From positions 1-64,000 of the forward strand of contig JBFWRV010000030.1 in the NCBI GenBank assembly GCA_050248715.1: a stretch of 64,000 nt of DNA. Reading direction: 5' to 3'. Both the position numbers and the translations under genes were made by a program. This stretch comes from AWTP1-13 sp050248715. Its GTDB lineage: Bacteria; Pseudomonadota; Alphaproteobacteria; Rhizobiales; Hyphomicrobiaceae. Position 1 is the stretch's first letter. Every line of letters begins with the position of its first letter. The notes under the pieces are model-generated. The model had not been told where the DNA came from, did no database searches, and saw only the letters and a program-made list of their open reading frames with translations. This document shows positions 26,827-35,426 of the stretch, piece by piece.

Positions 26827-27540
26827 CTAGGCACTAAGTCGGCCTGTCCGGCCGACACCTCGGTTGAAGTCAAATTCCACCTCGTAGACATAGATCGCCT
26901 GGATCTCGAATGCCTCTTCGGCGCGATCGAGCAGCGCTTCCACCTCCACGTAGATGCCCTTAGTAACCTCGATGTGCTCGTGGCGCACCGTGACGTCCAT
27001 GTCCCAATAGTCGTGGAAGGAGGGCTGCTCTTCCCAGATCGTGACGTCGATGTGGATGTCGACCGCCACGTTCAGATTCGCAGAAACGAATGTTCCGGAC
27101 CGATCGATGATGTTTATTTCCCAATCGGCCATCCCGCCCGCGTCGATCTGATCGAGATGGATATCGTCTCTCCAGCCCATGTTGAGCAGTGGGATGCACT
27201 GGGCATGGCATGCTGTTAGGAATTCTTCGAAGTTGGCGACTAGGCGCTGCAGCGCCGCGTCCGGGCTGAACTGCTCTGCCGTGAAGATCTCTAGTTGACG
27301 TAAGAGGGGGTCCGCCTTCTTGAGGGCCGCGAGTGCTTCAGCGAGTCGCTCCGCGAGGCGTTCGCGCACTTCGCGTTTGGTAATCGTTGTCGTGAGCAGC
27401 TTGAGTGTGCCCGCTTGGGTGAGTTCTTGTAGTCGCTTGAGCGACCTGGAAGCCCAATCCAACCGGAGCTCTGTGTAACTCTGGGTATCGATGAAGACAA
27501 AAGGCGTCTTCAAATCGAAGTCTTGGTCCTCGTCCTGCAC
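26827..27540 (-). CDS. PIN-like (DUF4935-like) protein, possibly internally deleted
   Basis: About 237 residues from a GTG at 27540, chosen because GGAG precedes it and the family-like sequence starts just after. TPFVFIDTQSYTELRLD resembles the first strand and Asp of a PIN-like nuclease, followed by a helix with KREVRERLAE. The rest of a PIN active site (later Asp residues) is not evident: from ~95 on the sequence changes to an acidic, beta-rich C-terminal segment (INIIDRSGTFVSANLNVAVDIHIDV). This suggests an in-frame internal deletion or a different family. It is divergent from the ELK-motif nuclease gene and starts the cargo island. Function is uncertain. Confidence 0.5.
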   Translation of the reverse strand: MQDEDQDFDLKTPFVFIDTQSYTELRLDWASRSLKRLQELTQAGTLKLLTTTITKREVRERLAERLAEALAALKKADPLLRQLEIFTAEQFSPDAALQRLVANFEEFLTACHAQCIPLLNMGWRDDIHLDQIDAGGMADWEINIIDRSGTFVSANLNVAVDIHIDVTIWEEQPSFHDYWDMDVTVRHEHIEVTKGIYVEVEALLDRAEEAFEIQAIYVYEVEFDFNRGVGRTGRLSA

Positions 27541-27731
27541 TACAGCATCTCCGCGAGCTGGCTGGGAGGATCTATAGCCGTTCCGGATATGCCGCCCAGT
27601 GGGCTGCTCACAACGTACGCGCAACAACCTGTGCGCACCCTGTGGAAATTTGGGCGACCGACAGGCGTGGTCGCAGAAATCGGCACGCAGTTTCGGTCGC
27701 AGCACGGCAGCGAATCGATATTCTGTCTCGC

Positions 27732-28547
27732 ATGACAAGCCAGCTCTCCGAGTTGCTGACGAAGCCCACACTCGAGCGGACGCCCGAGGACTATGAAGAT
27801 GTCTTCGATGATTTTGTGCAGCGATCAGGCGGCCACCGCATCGGCGACCGGTTCGCGGTGCCGCCCGCGACATTGAACGCCGACTACTGGTGGGACTTGG
27901 ACGCCTTTGAGCTCGTACTCGAGCTGAAGCAGCTCAGTGTCTACGACAAACTGAAGAGCGTGAACCAGTATTGGCAGGACCGTTTTGCCGAAGGCAAGAT
28001 CACACGCTACCAGCCGATCGCCGCCGACACGATCAGGATTGGCCCAGAGAGTGTCAGCAAGCGCGATTGGATCGCGTTCTACAAGCGCTTCAGGCCGGCG
28101 GTCAGCACGGACCTCAAGAAGGCGGCTCGGCAGCTTAAGGAGACGGACAGGTTTTTGCCGTCATCACCCAAGCGTCGGGTGAAGGGCATCATGCTGCTCA
28201 ACACGGGCGACTACAATCTGCCGACTGATCTGCTGGCGCGCCTGATCGAGTGGAAGATGAAGCGTGAATGGCATGATGGGCATTTTCGGTCGCTGGACTT
28301 TGTCAGCTGCGCCACGGTGGACTTGGTGAGGCGGGGGCAGAATCCATTCCATTCGCGACATATCGTGCGGTCGCTCGCGGACGAGCTGGCGGTGGAGGCC
28401 ACCCGCTTCTTGCTCGCGAAATGGGTGCAATACCATGCAGCCGCGTTGGGCGTGACGTTGTCGATGGAGGTCGAACTGACAACCACCGTCGATGCTGCGG
28501 ATCTGAGTTCCCCGTTTGAGGGCAAGATCCAGCGCAAGGCCGGCTAA
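27732..28547 (+). CDS. hypothetical protein with PD-(D/E)XK-like motif
   Basis: 271 residues from the ATG at 27732. Residues 48-67 include NADYWWDLD followed by VLELKQL; D51/D55 with E64-L-K66 fit the metal-binding core of a PD-(D/E)XK nuclease. The rest contains KRRVKGIMLLNTGDYNLP and FVSCATVDLVRRGQNPF, not recognised. No signal peptide. It lies 84 bp upstream of a second nuclease-like gene on the same strand and diverges from the PIN-like gene. Together they may form a restriction or defence cassette. Family assignment is by motif only. Confidence 0.5.
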   Translation: MTSQLSELLTKPTLERTPEDYEDVFDDFVQRSGGHRIGDRFAVPPATLNADYWWDLDAFELVLELKQLSVYDKLKSVNQYWQDRFAEGKITRYQPIAADTIRIGPESVSKRDWIAFYKRFRPAVSTDLKKAARQLKETDRFLPSSPKRRVKGIMLLNTGDYNLPTDLLARLIEWKMKREWHDGHFRSLDFVSCATVDLVRRGQNPFHSRHIVRSLADELAVEATRFLLAKWVQYHAAALGVTLSMEVELTTTVDAADLSSPFEGKIQRKAG

Positions 28548-28631
28548 CCGGTCGGCGTCTTCGAGACCGCGCGCGAGCGCCTGCGACGAGGAAGCTTCAA
28601 TCTCAGGGTGTCCTTACCGCAATGACCTCCG

Positions 28632-29681
28632 ATGATCGATAACCGGCCCAAGTATCTGTTGGACCAAGAAGACTACAAGAAGCTTCCGTCGAAGCCATTT
28701 GCTGTGGACTTCGAGGTTCTACCCGAACTCGTGCGCCAGGTGCTGGGGCGGCTGGGCGGCATCCAGCCCCTAACCGGGGAGATGGCAAAAGCTGCAAATG
28801 GTGAGCTCAACGACATGCCCTCCGAGGGGGAGATCGCGCTGTTCAAGAACAAGGGGACGCTGTTCCAGCCGGTCTTCCTTGTGCTCAGCATCGCCCATTT
28901 TAAGGAGGTGAATGGTACGCCGGTTGCGACGCCTTATGCGTTGTCCTTGATGCCGACCACCAAGCGCGATGTCATCGACGAGAAGCCCGTAGAACTGGTC
29001 GCCAAGCTGGACACGCAGAAAGTGCTCAAGGAGATGCAGCCTTGCTACGCCAGTTTTGATCCATTTCGGGGGGACTGGAGCCTGTTCGGCCCCGTGGGAA
29101 GCTTCATTGGCGAGAAGCCGATCAAGTGCTTCCTGGACGAGCTCGGCCTGGTCGTTGGCCAATACTATCTGGCTAAATCGTATGATCAGGCTGACGTCCT
29201 AGAAGAGGAAATAGGCTTCCCCAGTCCTGAGGCGGAGGAGCGGTACCGCAAGCATAGGGCCAAGCTCCTGTACAAGCCCTTTGCGAAGGCCGAGCCGAGG
29301 CGCGTCTGGGGCGCACAGTCGCCCATCGAGCTTTTTCTGTTTCAGGAGTTGCTTCGTCGCGACTTGGCGCCGTTGCTGCAAGTGCTCGTGTGTGAGGACG
29401 CCTCTATCCATCCATCACTGTACCATCTGTGGCACGATCTCGACTTCCGGTATGCGCCTGGGATTGTCACGGAGCCTGACCTCTACTTCCCGGAACGGAA
29501 GCTTGCGGTCTTCTGCGATTCCACAAGGCATCATCGCGGCGGCAAGGCGAAGGCCAAGGACGCCAAGATCGACGCCAAGCTCGCCGACATCGGATTTTCG
29601 TCGCTGCGAATTCCGGGGAAGCTGATCGTCGAGGACGTGAAGGCTGCTGCTGATCTCGTTGCAAGCGCCATCGAGAAGTGA
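28632..29681 (+). CDS. DUF559/Vsr-like endonuclease-fold protein
   Basis: 349 residues from an ATG. The N-terminal ~220 residues are an unrecognised soluble domain. The C-terminus matches the Vsr/DUF559 PD-(D/E)XK pattern: QSPIELFLFQELLRRDL (E233), VTEPDLYFPERKLAVFCDS (D283; C295 where an acidic or Val residue is common), HH at 300-301, KDAKIDAKLADIGFSSLRIPG (R326). This suggests a DNA endonuclease, perhaps nicking or mismatch-type, linked to a sensor-like N-terminal domain. It lies downstream of the ELK-motif protein and converges on a small membrane-protein gene. Confidence 0.6.
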   Translation: MIDNRPKYLLDQEDYKKLPSKPFAVDFEVLPELVRQVLGRLGGIQPLTGEMAKAANGELNDMPSEGEIALFKNKGTLFQPVFLVLSIAHFKEVNGTPVATPYALSLMPTTKRDVIDEKPVELVAKLDTQKVLKEMQPCYASFDPFRGDWSLFGPVGSFIGEKPIKCFLDELGLVVGQYYLAKSYDQADVLEEEIGFPSPEAEERYRKHRAKLLYKPFAKAEPRRVWGAQSPIELFLFQELLRRDLAPLLQVLVCEDASIHPSLYHLWHDLDFRYAPGIVTEPDLYFPERKLAVFCDSTRHHRGGKAKAKDAKIDAKLADIGFSSLRIPGKLIVEDVKAAADLVASAIEK

Positions 29682-29702
29682 CACGCTCGTCAGCTTGCAA
29701 TT

Positions 29703-29939
29703 CTAGAGAGACTTGTAAAACTGCAGAACGGCGAACGCGACGAACAGGAGCGATGATGCCGCGAGCTGCGCGAGACCGATGACGGTGACGATACCCTGGA
29801 TCGGGTGGCCCCAGGGGAAGAGCCCGACCGCCATGATGACGAGTGCGATGGCGATGCCGGCGGTAGCCAGGGCGGGGCCCTGCATCTTGTTGCGTGCCAG
29901 CCGGTCAAACCACTTTTCGAGATTGGGTATTTTCGGCAT
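29703..29939 (-). CDS. small two-helix membrane protein
   Basis: 78 residues from an ATG. A cytoplasmic amphipathic start MPKIPNLEKWFDRLARNK precedes two hydrophobic helices (about 23-43 and 49-73, the second with AASSLLFVAFAVLQFY). I recognise no family. It is divergent from the STAND-like NTPase gene with a 115-bp gap carrying 10-bp repeats. A decayed copy in the opposite orientation lies at 35278-35392 next to the patatin gene. Small membrane proteins beside NTPases can be effectors or immunity partners; this is inference. Confidence 0.6.
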   Translation of the reverse strand: MPKIPNLEKWFDRLARNKMQGPALATAGIAIALVIMAVGLFPWGHPIQGIVTVIGLAQLAASSLLFVAFAVLQFYKSL

Positions 29940-30000
29940 CTTCTATAGCCCGAGGGTCGCCCTTTTGGTGCGATTTTACGGGCGAGCGGCACGCGGCCGC

Positions 30001-30043
30001 TAACGACAAGCTCCGACAAGGGCCGACTTTTTCCGACAAGGGC
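30001..30043 (+). promoter_or_regulatory. helically phased 10-bp repeats before STAND-like gene
   Basis: Four consecutive 10-bp units end in or resemble CGACAAG: 30001-30010, 30011-30020, 30021-30030 (variant CGACTTT) and 30031-30040. The 12-mer TCCGACAAGGGC occurs identically at 30012 and 30032. The array ends 11 bp before the downstream ATG and lies between divergent genes, so it may be a cooperative operator or iteron-like site. Confidence 0.6.
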
Positions 30044-30054
30044 GCGGGCGCGCG

Positions 30055-33000
30055 ATGGCGTCAGACAACCACCAGCTGGATGCGGCAGCCATCGAGCGTC
30101 TCGAAGCGCTGATCATGGCGGCGGGGGGACGACATGCCGTAGCCGCGCGCATGGCGGTCGCCAATGGAATTACGGCGCCGAGCAAGAGCCAAGTCGAGTC
30201 ACAGGTTCGCAGACTCGATCGCGTTCTCGATTCTGGCGAGGCCACGACGAGGACGCTCAATCTCATGGCGCCAGCTCTCGGGAGAGATCTGAACCAACTG
30301 TTGTCGGCGTTGTTCGCGCAGGCGCGGGGAGCAGGGAGCCGACCGCATGCCAAGAGGAGCGAGGAAGGCAACCTCGATGTTCCACACTGGCGAGCACAGG
30401 ACACGGAGATCGGCCGACTCTATCAAAGGCTAAACAAGGCATCGGAGCTGACCGCCAACCGCACCAACGTCGTGCAGGATGAGCCCGGTCTTCCGATCGT
30501 GACCTTGCAAGACCAGCTGTATGTACGCAGGGAGATGGAGGATGAGGTCGAACGCGCCCTCGAGGATAGGACTCCTGAGGATGCATTCATCGTCATAGAC
30601 GGCGAGGCGGGCACCGGAAAGTCGAGCGTTCTGTGGGCCACGGCCCGGATGCTGAGGGAGACCGGTAGCGAGGCGTGGCTTGTTGATGCCATCGAGCTTC
30701 CCGGCATCTTTGCTCCCGGCGGCGACGGCACCATTCTCAGTGATGCATTCCGGGAGCTGCTTCGCAACCTGAGCGCGGAAAACGCACTGCCAGTGTTGCT
30801 CATCGATACCATCGACGTCCCACTCAACAGGAGCGGCGCAGACGTTTACGTGACGGCGCTTCTGACCGAACTTGCCCTAGCGGGGGTCACTGTCGTCGCC
30901 GCATCCCGACCAGGCGAGGCGCGGATGCTGAGCGCCCACAGGCCGCACACCATCCTGTTGTTCGATTATTCCGACACCGAGTTTCCGCGAGCGGTCACCG
31001 CCTATGCGAGGGCGTATGTGCGCGATCGCGATAAGCTCACGCCGGAAGCCCACGCCGAGCGAGTTCTCGAAGCGGCCGCGCAGGGCTACCCCATCAAAGA
31101 GATATGCCGGAACCCGCTGACACTGCGGATGCTGTACGCAATCTACGCGCCGCAGGAGATCAATTTCCCGGAAGTCGACGTCATCACGCTGTTCCGCGAG
31201 TTCTGGCATCGACGTGTAGAGTCGGATCGACGCACGCACTCGAACGCGCCGGGCGCGCTCGCTCAGAAAGATCTCTCGGATGTCGCCTTGCGTATCGCAG
31301 CGGCGATGCTCGTTGCGGGAGCACCAGAGCTACCCAGAGACCGGTTGGTGCGCGAGCTGCAGGTCGCAGGTCTCGATGGCGCCGACTTCGGCGGACTGCA
31401 GGCGCGCGGGGTGATCCGTGTGTCGCGCCTCGCGCCCGACCATCTCGTAGGGTTCTTTCATCAGTCGTTCTTCGAGCATGCCGCTGCCGTCGCGATCCTG
31501 CGGCTCGGAGGCGCCCGCGCCATTGCAGCGCTCGCAGAGCGATGGGCCAAACATGACGGCAACCTGTTCTTGGGGGCGGTTCTGGAGCGCGTGCTGGTGC
31601 TCTCGGAGTATGAGCCTGAGCCGACGCTGCAGGAGGCGGAACGCGTCATTGACACGCTTGACGGCCCCACCGGAAAGGCAATCGCGGCTTACGTGTTCGT
31701 GCATCGCCGTACGGTCCCCGACGGCCTTGCCCAGCGGATCCAGGCGCGCGTCGTCGAGCACGACGCGATCACCATTGAGCGCTTGCTGGCGATCGGCGCC
31801 AATGCGGTGCGACCGCGCCGGCTTGCGCTGATTGAGGCGCTCGGCACGATCCTCGAGACCGACAATACGCGGTGGGTGCGGCGTGCCCTTGAGCTCCTGC
31901 TAAGGTTTGCATCGCCCGATTTGGCGGAAGTGCGCGGCAGCATTCAGAAAGCAGAGGTTGGCCGGCTTATCCTCAAGGGTGCCAACAAGCACACGCAATC
32001 GCGTGAGTTCTATCTTCGTTTCCTCGCTCTGGGTGGGCAAGACGACCCGCAGTGGTCACTTAGGGAGGTTGGGCGATTTCTGGCCGATGGCCTCAAGCGA
32101 AAATCGGAGACAAGCTGCCTCGACGTGCTCGAGGCAGCGGCTGCACTCGTCGCGCTTCACCCGCGGCTCGTTCGTCAGCTCGAGAAGCTTGCCGGCTTGG
32201 ATCGCGCGAACATCGCGTCGCGGGTCACATCCGAGGACGTGGCTCGGAAAATGGGTGATCTCTACCTCGCGTGTTGGAGGGTGGAGGGCGTCAACGTCGA
32301 GCAGGCCATCGCAGAGACGGTTGCGAAGAGCGGCCTCGCCATGCTCGGCCGATTGCATGCGCTCGGCGATCTGATTGCTGCCGGGACGCCGGCGGCGGCC
32401 GTCCGAGCGTTCGAGCTAACCGGCGAACTCGCGGACGCCACGCTGCGTGTGATGGCCGCGCGGATTGCATGGACGCGATGTCTGCCGGCAATGCTTCGGG
32501 ACTGGGCGGCGGACGATGTGGGGATGGTAACGCGTCGCGCCAAGGACCTTGCCGGCGATGTGTTTGGCGCAACGCGCAACGGCCATGCCGACATCCTGTA
32601 CCACCTAGTACGGCACGGGGATTTCACCAAGGAGCTTGCGCGCCACTTGCTTGATGAACAGACCTTGCGAAATGCCGAGCCATGGATGGAAACGAGGGTA
32701 CTCGGCCACCGGCTTGTGAAGGGCGTCGAGGCGGGAATAGAGGGCGCCCAAGCCGCGTTCGATAGGCTGACGAAGTCTCCGGCGGATCACGCGCTTCTCG
32801 CGCGTGCTGTGCTCGTCCAACTCAGGGAGCTTCCAGTATCCCAAGAGACTCAGGCTGTGGCGCTCCGGCTTGCCATCGCCACGGGAAACGCCGAAGCGGC
32901 GCACCACATGCTTAAGCAGAGCTCGACGTTGGATGCGGACGGCGCGGCATTGGTTCCGGCCGTGCAGCAGGCCGCGGAAAAACACTGGCGCACTCGAAAT

Positions 33001-33762
33001 CCAAAAACAATGCGGATTGGCAGCGGCCTGATGTTCGAGTTGATACGGCTGGAGGCTGCGGATTTCGGATGGGATGCAATTGTTGCACGGGTGCAGTCGG
33101 ACAAGGACGACTTGAGCACGGCGCAACTGGTGCGTGCCTTGGGCCTAATGGCGGCGCGCGACCAAGCAACAATGAAATCGCGTCTGCAATGGCTGCTGGC
33201 CTTCGCCAAGGGCAAGGGTCCCGCGACGCGCGAGGCCGTTCTCGCGTTTTTTAGCGAGGTTCTGGAGCACCAGGCCGACGTCACAGCGACGGCGATCGAA
33301 GATCTCTTCGAGTTGGCTTTCACAGAACCAACGGACGGAAACCTGATAGACAATCTGCAGGTCCCGCTGTTCATCCTTTATCGGGAGAAGGATCCGCGCG
33401 CGCCGGCCCTGGCGAGGGTATTGGTTGATCGGAGCGCCCCGCTCTCACCGCAGACATGCTACCGTGTTTGCGGCACCTTCAAGCGCCTCTTCGGTCTCAT
33501 TGTCGAGCGGATGGACCGAGGCACGAGGGATGAGCTGCTCTCCAGGGTTCCGCTCCTGCACAAACGGTTGGGGAGGATGATCCTCGAGGGAGTTGCGCGT
33601 TCCGGCGGCAGGGGGATGGCTGCGCAGCTCAAAGCGATCGCGGAGAATCCCAAGACCGATCCTGAGATCGTCACGCTTGCTGGGCGGTTTCTGCATCGGG
33701 AGTTACGCGTTGGCGGGCTTGAGCGGTGGCCCGAACTTTACCAGTTGCTCCAAACGAACTAG
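30055..33762 (+). CDS. large STAND-like P-loop NTPase with helical repeat C-terminus
   Basis: 1235 residues from the ATG at 30055. Residues 1-90 are helical (IERLEALIMAAGGRHAVAARMAVANG), possibly DNA- or protein-binding. The NTPase has Walker A GEAGTGKSS at 183-191 (K189), Walker B LPVLLIDTID at 245-254 and an ASRPGEARM sensor-like block near 283. About 800 residues of alpha-helical repeats follow. This fits STAND/AP-ATPase sensors of bacterial immunity, although no nuclease or other effector domain is obvious; the effector could be the convergent patatin or the small membrane protein. A divergent promoter region with phased repeats precedes it. Confidence 0.65.
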   Translation: MASDNHQLDAAAIERLEALIMAAGGRHAVAARMAVANGITAPSKSQVESQVRRLDRVLDSGEATTRTLNLMAPALGRDLNQLLSALFAQARGAGSRPHAKRSEEGNLDVPHWRAQDTEIGRLYQRLNKASELTANRTNVVQDEPGLPIVTLQDQLYVRREMEDEVERALEDRTPEDAFIVIDGEAGTGKSSVLWATARMLRETGSEAWLVDAIELPGIFAPGGDGTILSDAFRELLRNLSAENALPVLLIDTIDVPLNRSGADVYVTALLTELALAGVTVVAASRPGEARMLSAHRPHTILLFDYSDTEFPRAVTAYARAYVRDRDKLTPEAHAERVLEAAAQGYPIKEICRNPLTLRMLYAIYAPQEINFPEVDVITLFREFWHRRVESDRRTHSNAPGALAQKDLSDVALRIAAAMLVAGAPELPRDRLVRELQVAGLDGADFGGLQARGVIRVSRLAPDHLVGFFHQSFFEHAAAVAILRLGGARAIAALAERWAKHDGNLFLGAVLERVLVLSEYEPEPTLQEAERVIDTLDGPTGKAIAAYVFVHRRTVPDGLAQRIQARVVEHDAITIERLLAIGANAVRPRRLALIEALGTILETDNTRWVRRALELLLRFASPDLAEVRGSIQKAEVGRLILKGANKHTQSREFYLRFLALGGQDDPQWSLREVGRFLADGLKRKSETSCLDVLEAAAALVALHPRLVRQLEKLAGLDRANIASRVTSEDVARKMGDLYLACWRVEGVNVEQAIAETVAKSGLAMLGRLHALGDLIAAGTPAAAVRAFELTGELADATLRVMAARIAWTRCLPAMLRDWAADDVGMVTRRAKDLAGDVFGATRNGHADILYHLVRHGDFTKELARHLLDEQTLRNAEPWMETRVLGHRLVKGVEAGIEGAQAAFDRLTKSPADHALLARAVLVQLRELPVSQETQAVALRLAIATGNAEAAHHMLKQSSTLDADGAALVPAVQQAAEKHWRTRNPKTMRIGSGLMFELIRLEAADFGWDAIVARVQSDKDDLSTAQLVRALGLMAARDQATMKSRLQWLLAFAKGKGPATREAVLAFFSEVLEHQADVTATAIEDLFELAFTEPTDGNLIDNLQVPLFILYREKDPRAPALARVLVDRSAPLSPQTCYRVCGTFKRLFGLIVERMDRGTRDELLSRVPLLHKRLGRMILEGVARSGGRGMAAQLKAIAENPKTDPEIVTLAGRFLHRELRVGGLERWPELYQLLQTN

Positions 33763-33907
33763 GCGCGAGCCGGTCGTGCCAAGGCCGCCGGCGGCATCGT
33801 CAGCAGCCTCCACGGATCGAGGGTCGAGCCAGGCACCATGCCGGCTGGACTACCATCGCCCCAGAAATCTCTCAGCCAGTCCTCAGCAATGCTACCATCA
33901 CCGATGG

Positions 33908-35056
33908 CTAACGCAGCGACATAAGACTAGCTTTGATCTTCTCTCGCGCGGGTATCGGCAGCTGCAGGGCAACACTCGCTGTTTGGGCGCCCTGCAACAT
34001 GACGGCAATTGCGTCGTCTCGAGCGGTGCGCGCGAGAGCTGTTGGCATGCGAGCGGCGGATTCCGGATCAGGGAAGCGAGGCGTGACGTGCCACGAGACT
34101 TCCTTGTGCGGAAGGACGCCTATTCGGGCACCGGTCACTTGCAAATTGGTATGATGCCAGACAAGGGAGGTGATTAAGTTCTCGTAGATGGGTTGCGCCA
34201 GGTCGCCCGTATACCGAAACAGCCTGTCGAGGACGGAAAGCCTCGCCACCTTTGTCGCCCACGGAAGGGACACGGCGTTCCTTGGGACGAGAAGTTCAGC
34301 GCCGGCATTGGACCGGAACCATACACTACCGTCTTGAATCGGTCCTGCCGGGCCCTCAGGAACAAAGAACGGTAGGAAGGCGTACGCGGCCAGATTGTCC
34401 ACGAGCCCTGCATCCAATAACTCGTACTTCTTCCCAGAACTACCGATAGCAACTTGCCAACGCGGGAAATACCCCGGAAATGCAGTCGCTTGTGCGATAT
34501 GGAAGGGGACAATGCTGATCCTTGTATCGTTGTTGGAAATGGTGCGATTGCGCGAATCTCCGGTCTTGAAGAATTCGCGATCGGGCTCGCACATGCTCGT
34601 TCCGCAAAGGACGAAGATACCACCCGTAAGGTAGTCCAACACCTGGACCAAAGTGATGGTGTCACTTTCCTCCTTCACTTTTGCTGGGGCATTGCGCTGC
34701 CACCACTTAGCGAGGTAGTTGAACCACGAGCGCGTTGTACGGATTTTCCAATTGTATCGGCCGCCAAAGCGCGGGACAGAGGTCACGAGGTCGAGCAAGG
34801 TTTTCTCGGGCCACAGACTGTCGGCCACGTTGCTTCTCAAATAGCAATCCCAGATCAGTGCCGGTATAGCCCCTCCGGATACCGCGTTCACAAACACCTT
34901 GTGGCTCCGGCAGTCAAAGACAACGATGCCGGCCTCATGAAGGGAGCGCATGACGCCGGCGTGGTATAGCGCTGCCCTAAAGCCCCCGCCGGAAAGAGAC
35001 ACGAGAAAGACCGGGAAGCGGCCGTATGCGAAAATACCTGGAAATGGCTTGCTCAT
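33908..35056 (-). CDS. patatin-like phospholipase
   Basis: 382 residues from an ATG. Patatin motifs are in order: oxyanion hole SGGGFR at 22-27, nucleophile elbow AVSGGA with S60, the ATAFPGYFP block at 190-198 and catalytic LLDAGLVDN with D215. There is no signal peptide. It should hydrolyse acyl esters of membrane phospholipids. In CBASS and related immunity, patatin lipases are membrane-degrading effectors. Here no cyclic-nucleotide synthase is near; the gene is convergent with the STAND-like NTPase (145 bp apart). The region appears richer in A/T than its neighbours (not counted). An intact reading frame. Confidence 0.8.
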   Translation of the reverse strand: MSKPFPGIFAYGRFPVFLVSLSGGGFRAALYHAGVMRSLHEAGIVVFDCRSHKVFVNAVSGGAIPALIWDCYLRSNVADSLWPEKTLLDLVTSVPRFGGRYNWKIRTTRSWFNYLAKWWQRNAPAKVKEESDTITLVQVLDYLTGGIFVLCGTSMCEPDREFFKTGDSRNRTISNNDTRISIVPFHIAQATAFPGYFPRWQVAIGSSGKKYELLDAGLVDNLAAYAFLPFFVPEGPAGPIQDGSVWFRSNAGAELLVPRNAVSLPWATKVARLSVLDRLFRYTGDLAQPIYENLITSLVWHHTNLQVTGARIGVLPHKEVSWHVTPRFPDPESAARMPTALARTARDDAIAVMLQGAQTASVALQLPIPAREKIKASLMSLR

Positions 35057-35277
35057 TGAGTGTGCTCAGCGGGTGATGCTTTAAGGGCCTGAAGTTCAAG
35101 ACGGATCACCTACGCCAGTGATCGGGCTTCCGCGCACGCCACATCTCGATGATCCTGCGGGTTGAAGCGACGCCGTGCCCGCCGAAATAGGTCGACTCCG
35201 TGTCCGAGAATGTGCTTCGACGCTAGACACGCCTCACCCGTAAAGTCGCGCGACTGTGCAGCCTCCGGGTGCAGAAG

Positions 35278-35392
35278 TTGCCGAAGATCCCCAACCTCGA
35301 AAAGTGGTTTGATTGTTGGTCTTATGCACCTCGTGGCGTCATCGCTCCTCTTCGTCGCGTTTTCCGTCTTGTAGTTCTACAGATCTCTCTGA
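35278..35392 (+). pseudogene. decayed inverted copy of small membrane-protein gene
   Basis: TTG (in place of ATG) begins LPKIPNLEKWFD, matching residues 2-12 of the protein at 29703-29939. After an internal deletion of roughly 45 codons it resumes as LVASSLLFVAFSVL-stop-FYRSL-stop, matching the C-terminus AASSLLFVAFAVLQFYKSL with Gln CAG changed to TAG. Similarity extends ~45 bp upstream of the start (CCCGTAAA-TCGC and CCTC-GGG...AGAAG). It is non-functional, and divergent from the patatin gene much as the intact copy is divergent from the STAND gene. Confidence 0.8.
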
Positions 35393-35426
35393 GCCGTCGG
35401 TCTGCGGCAGCAGAGCAGGCATCATC

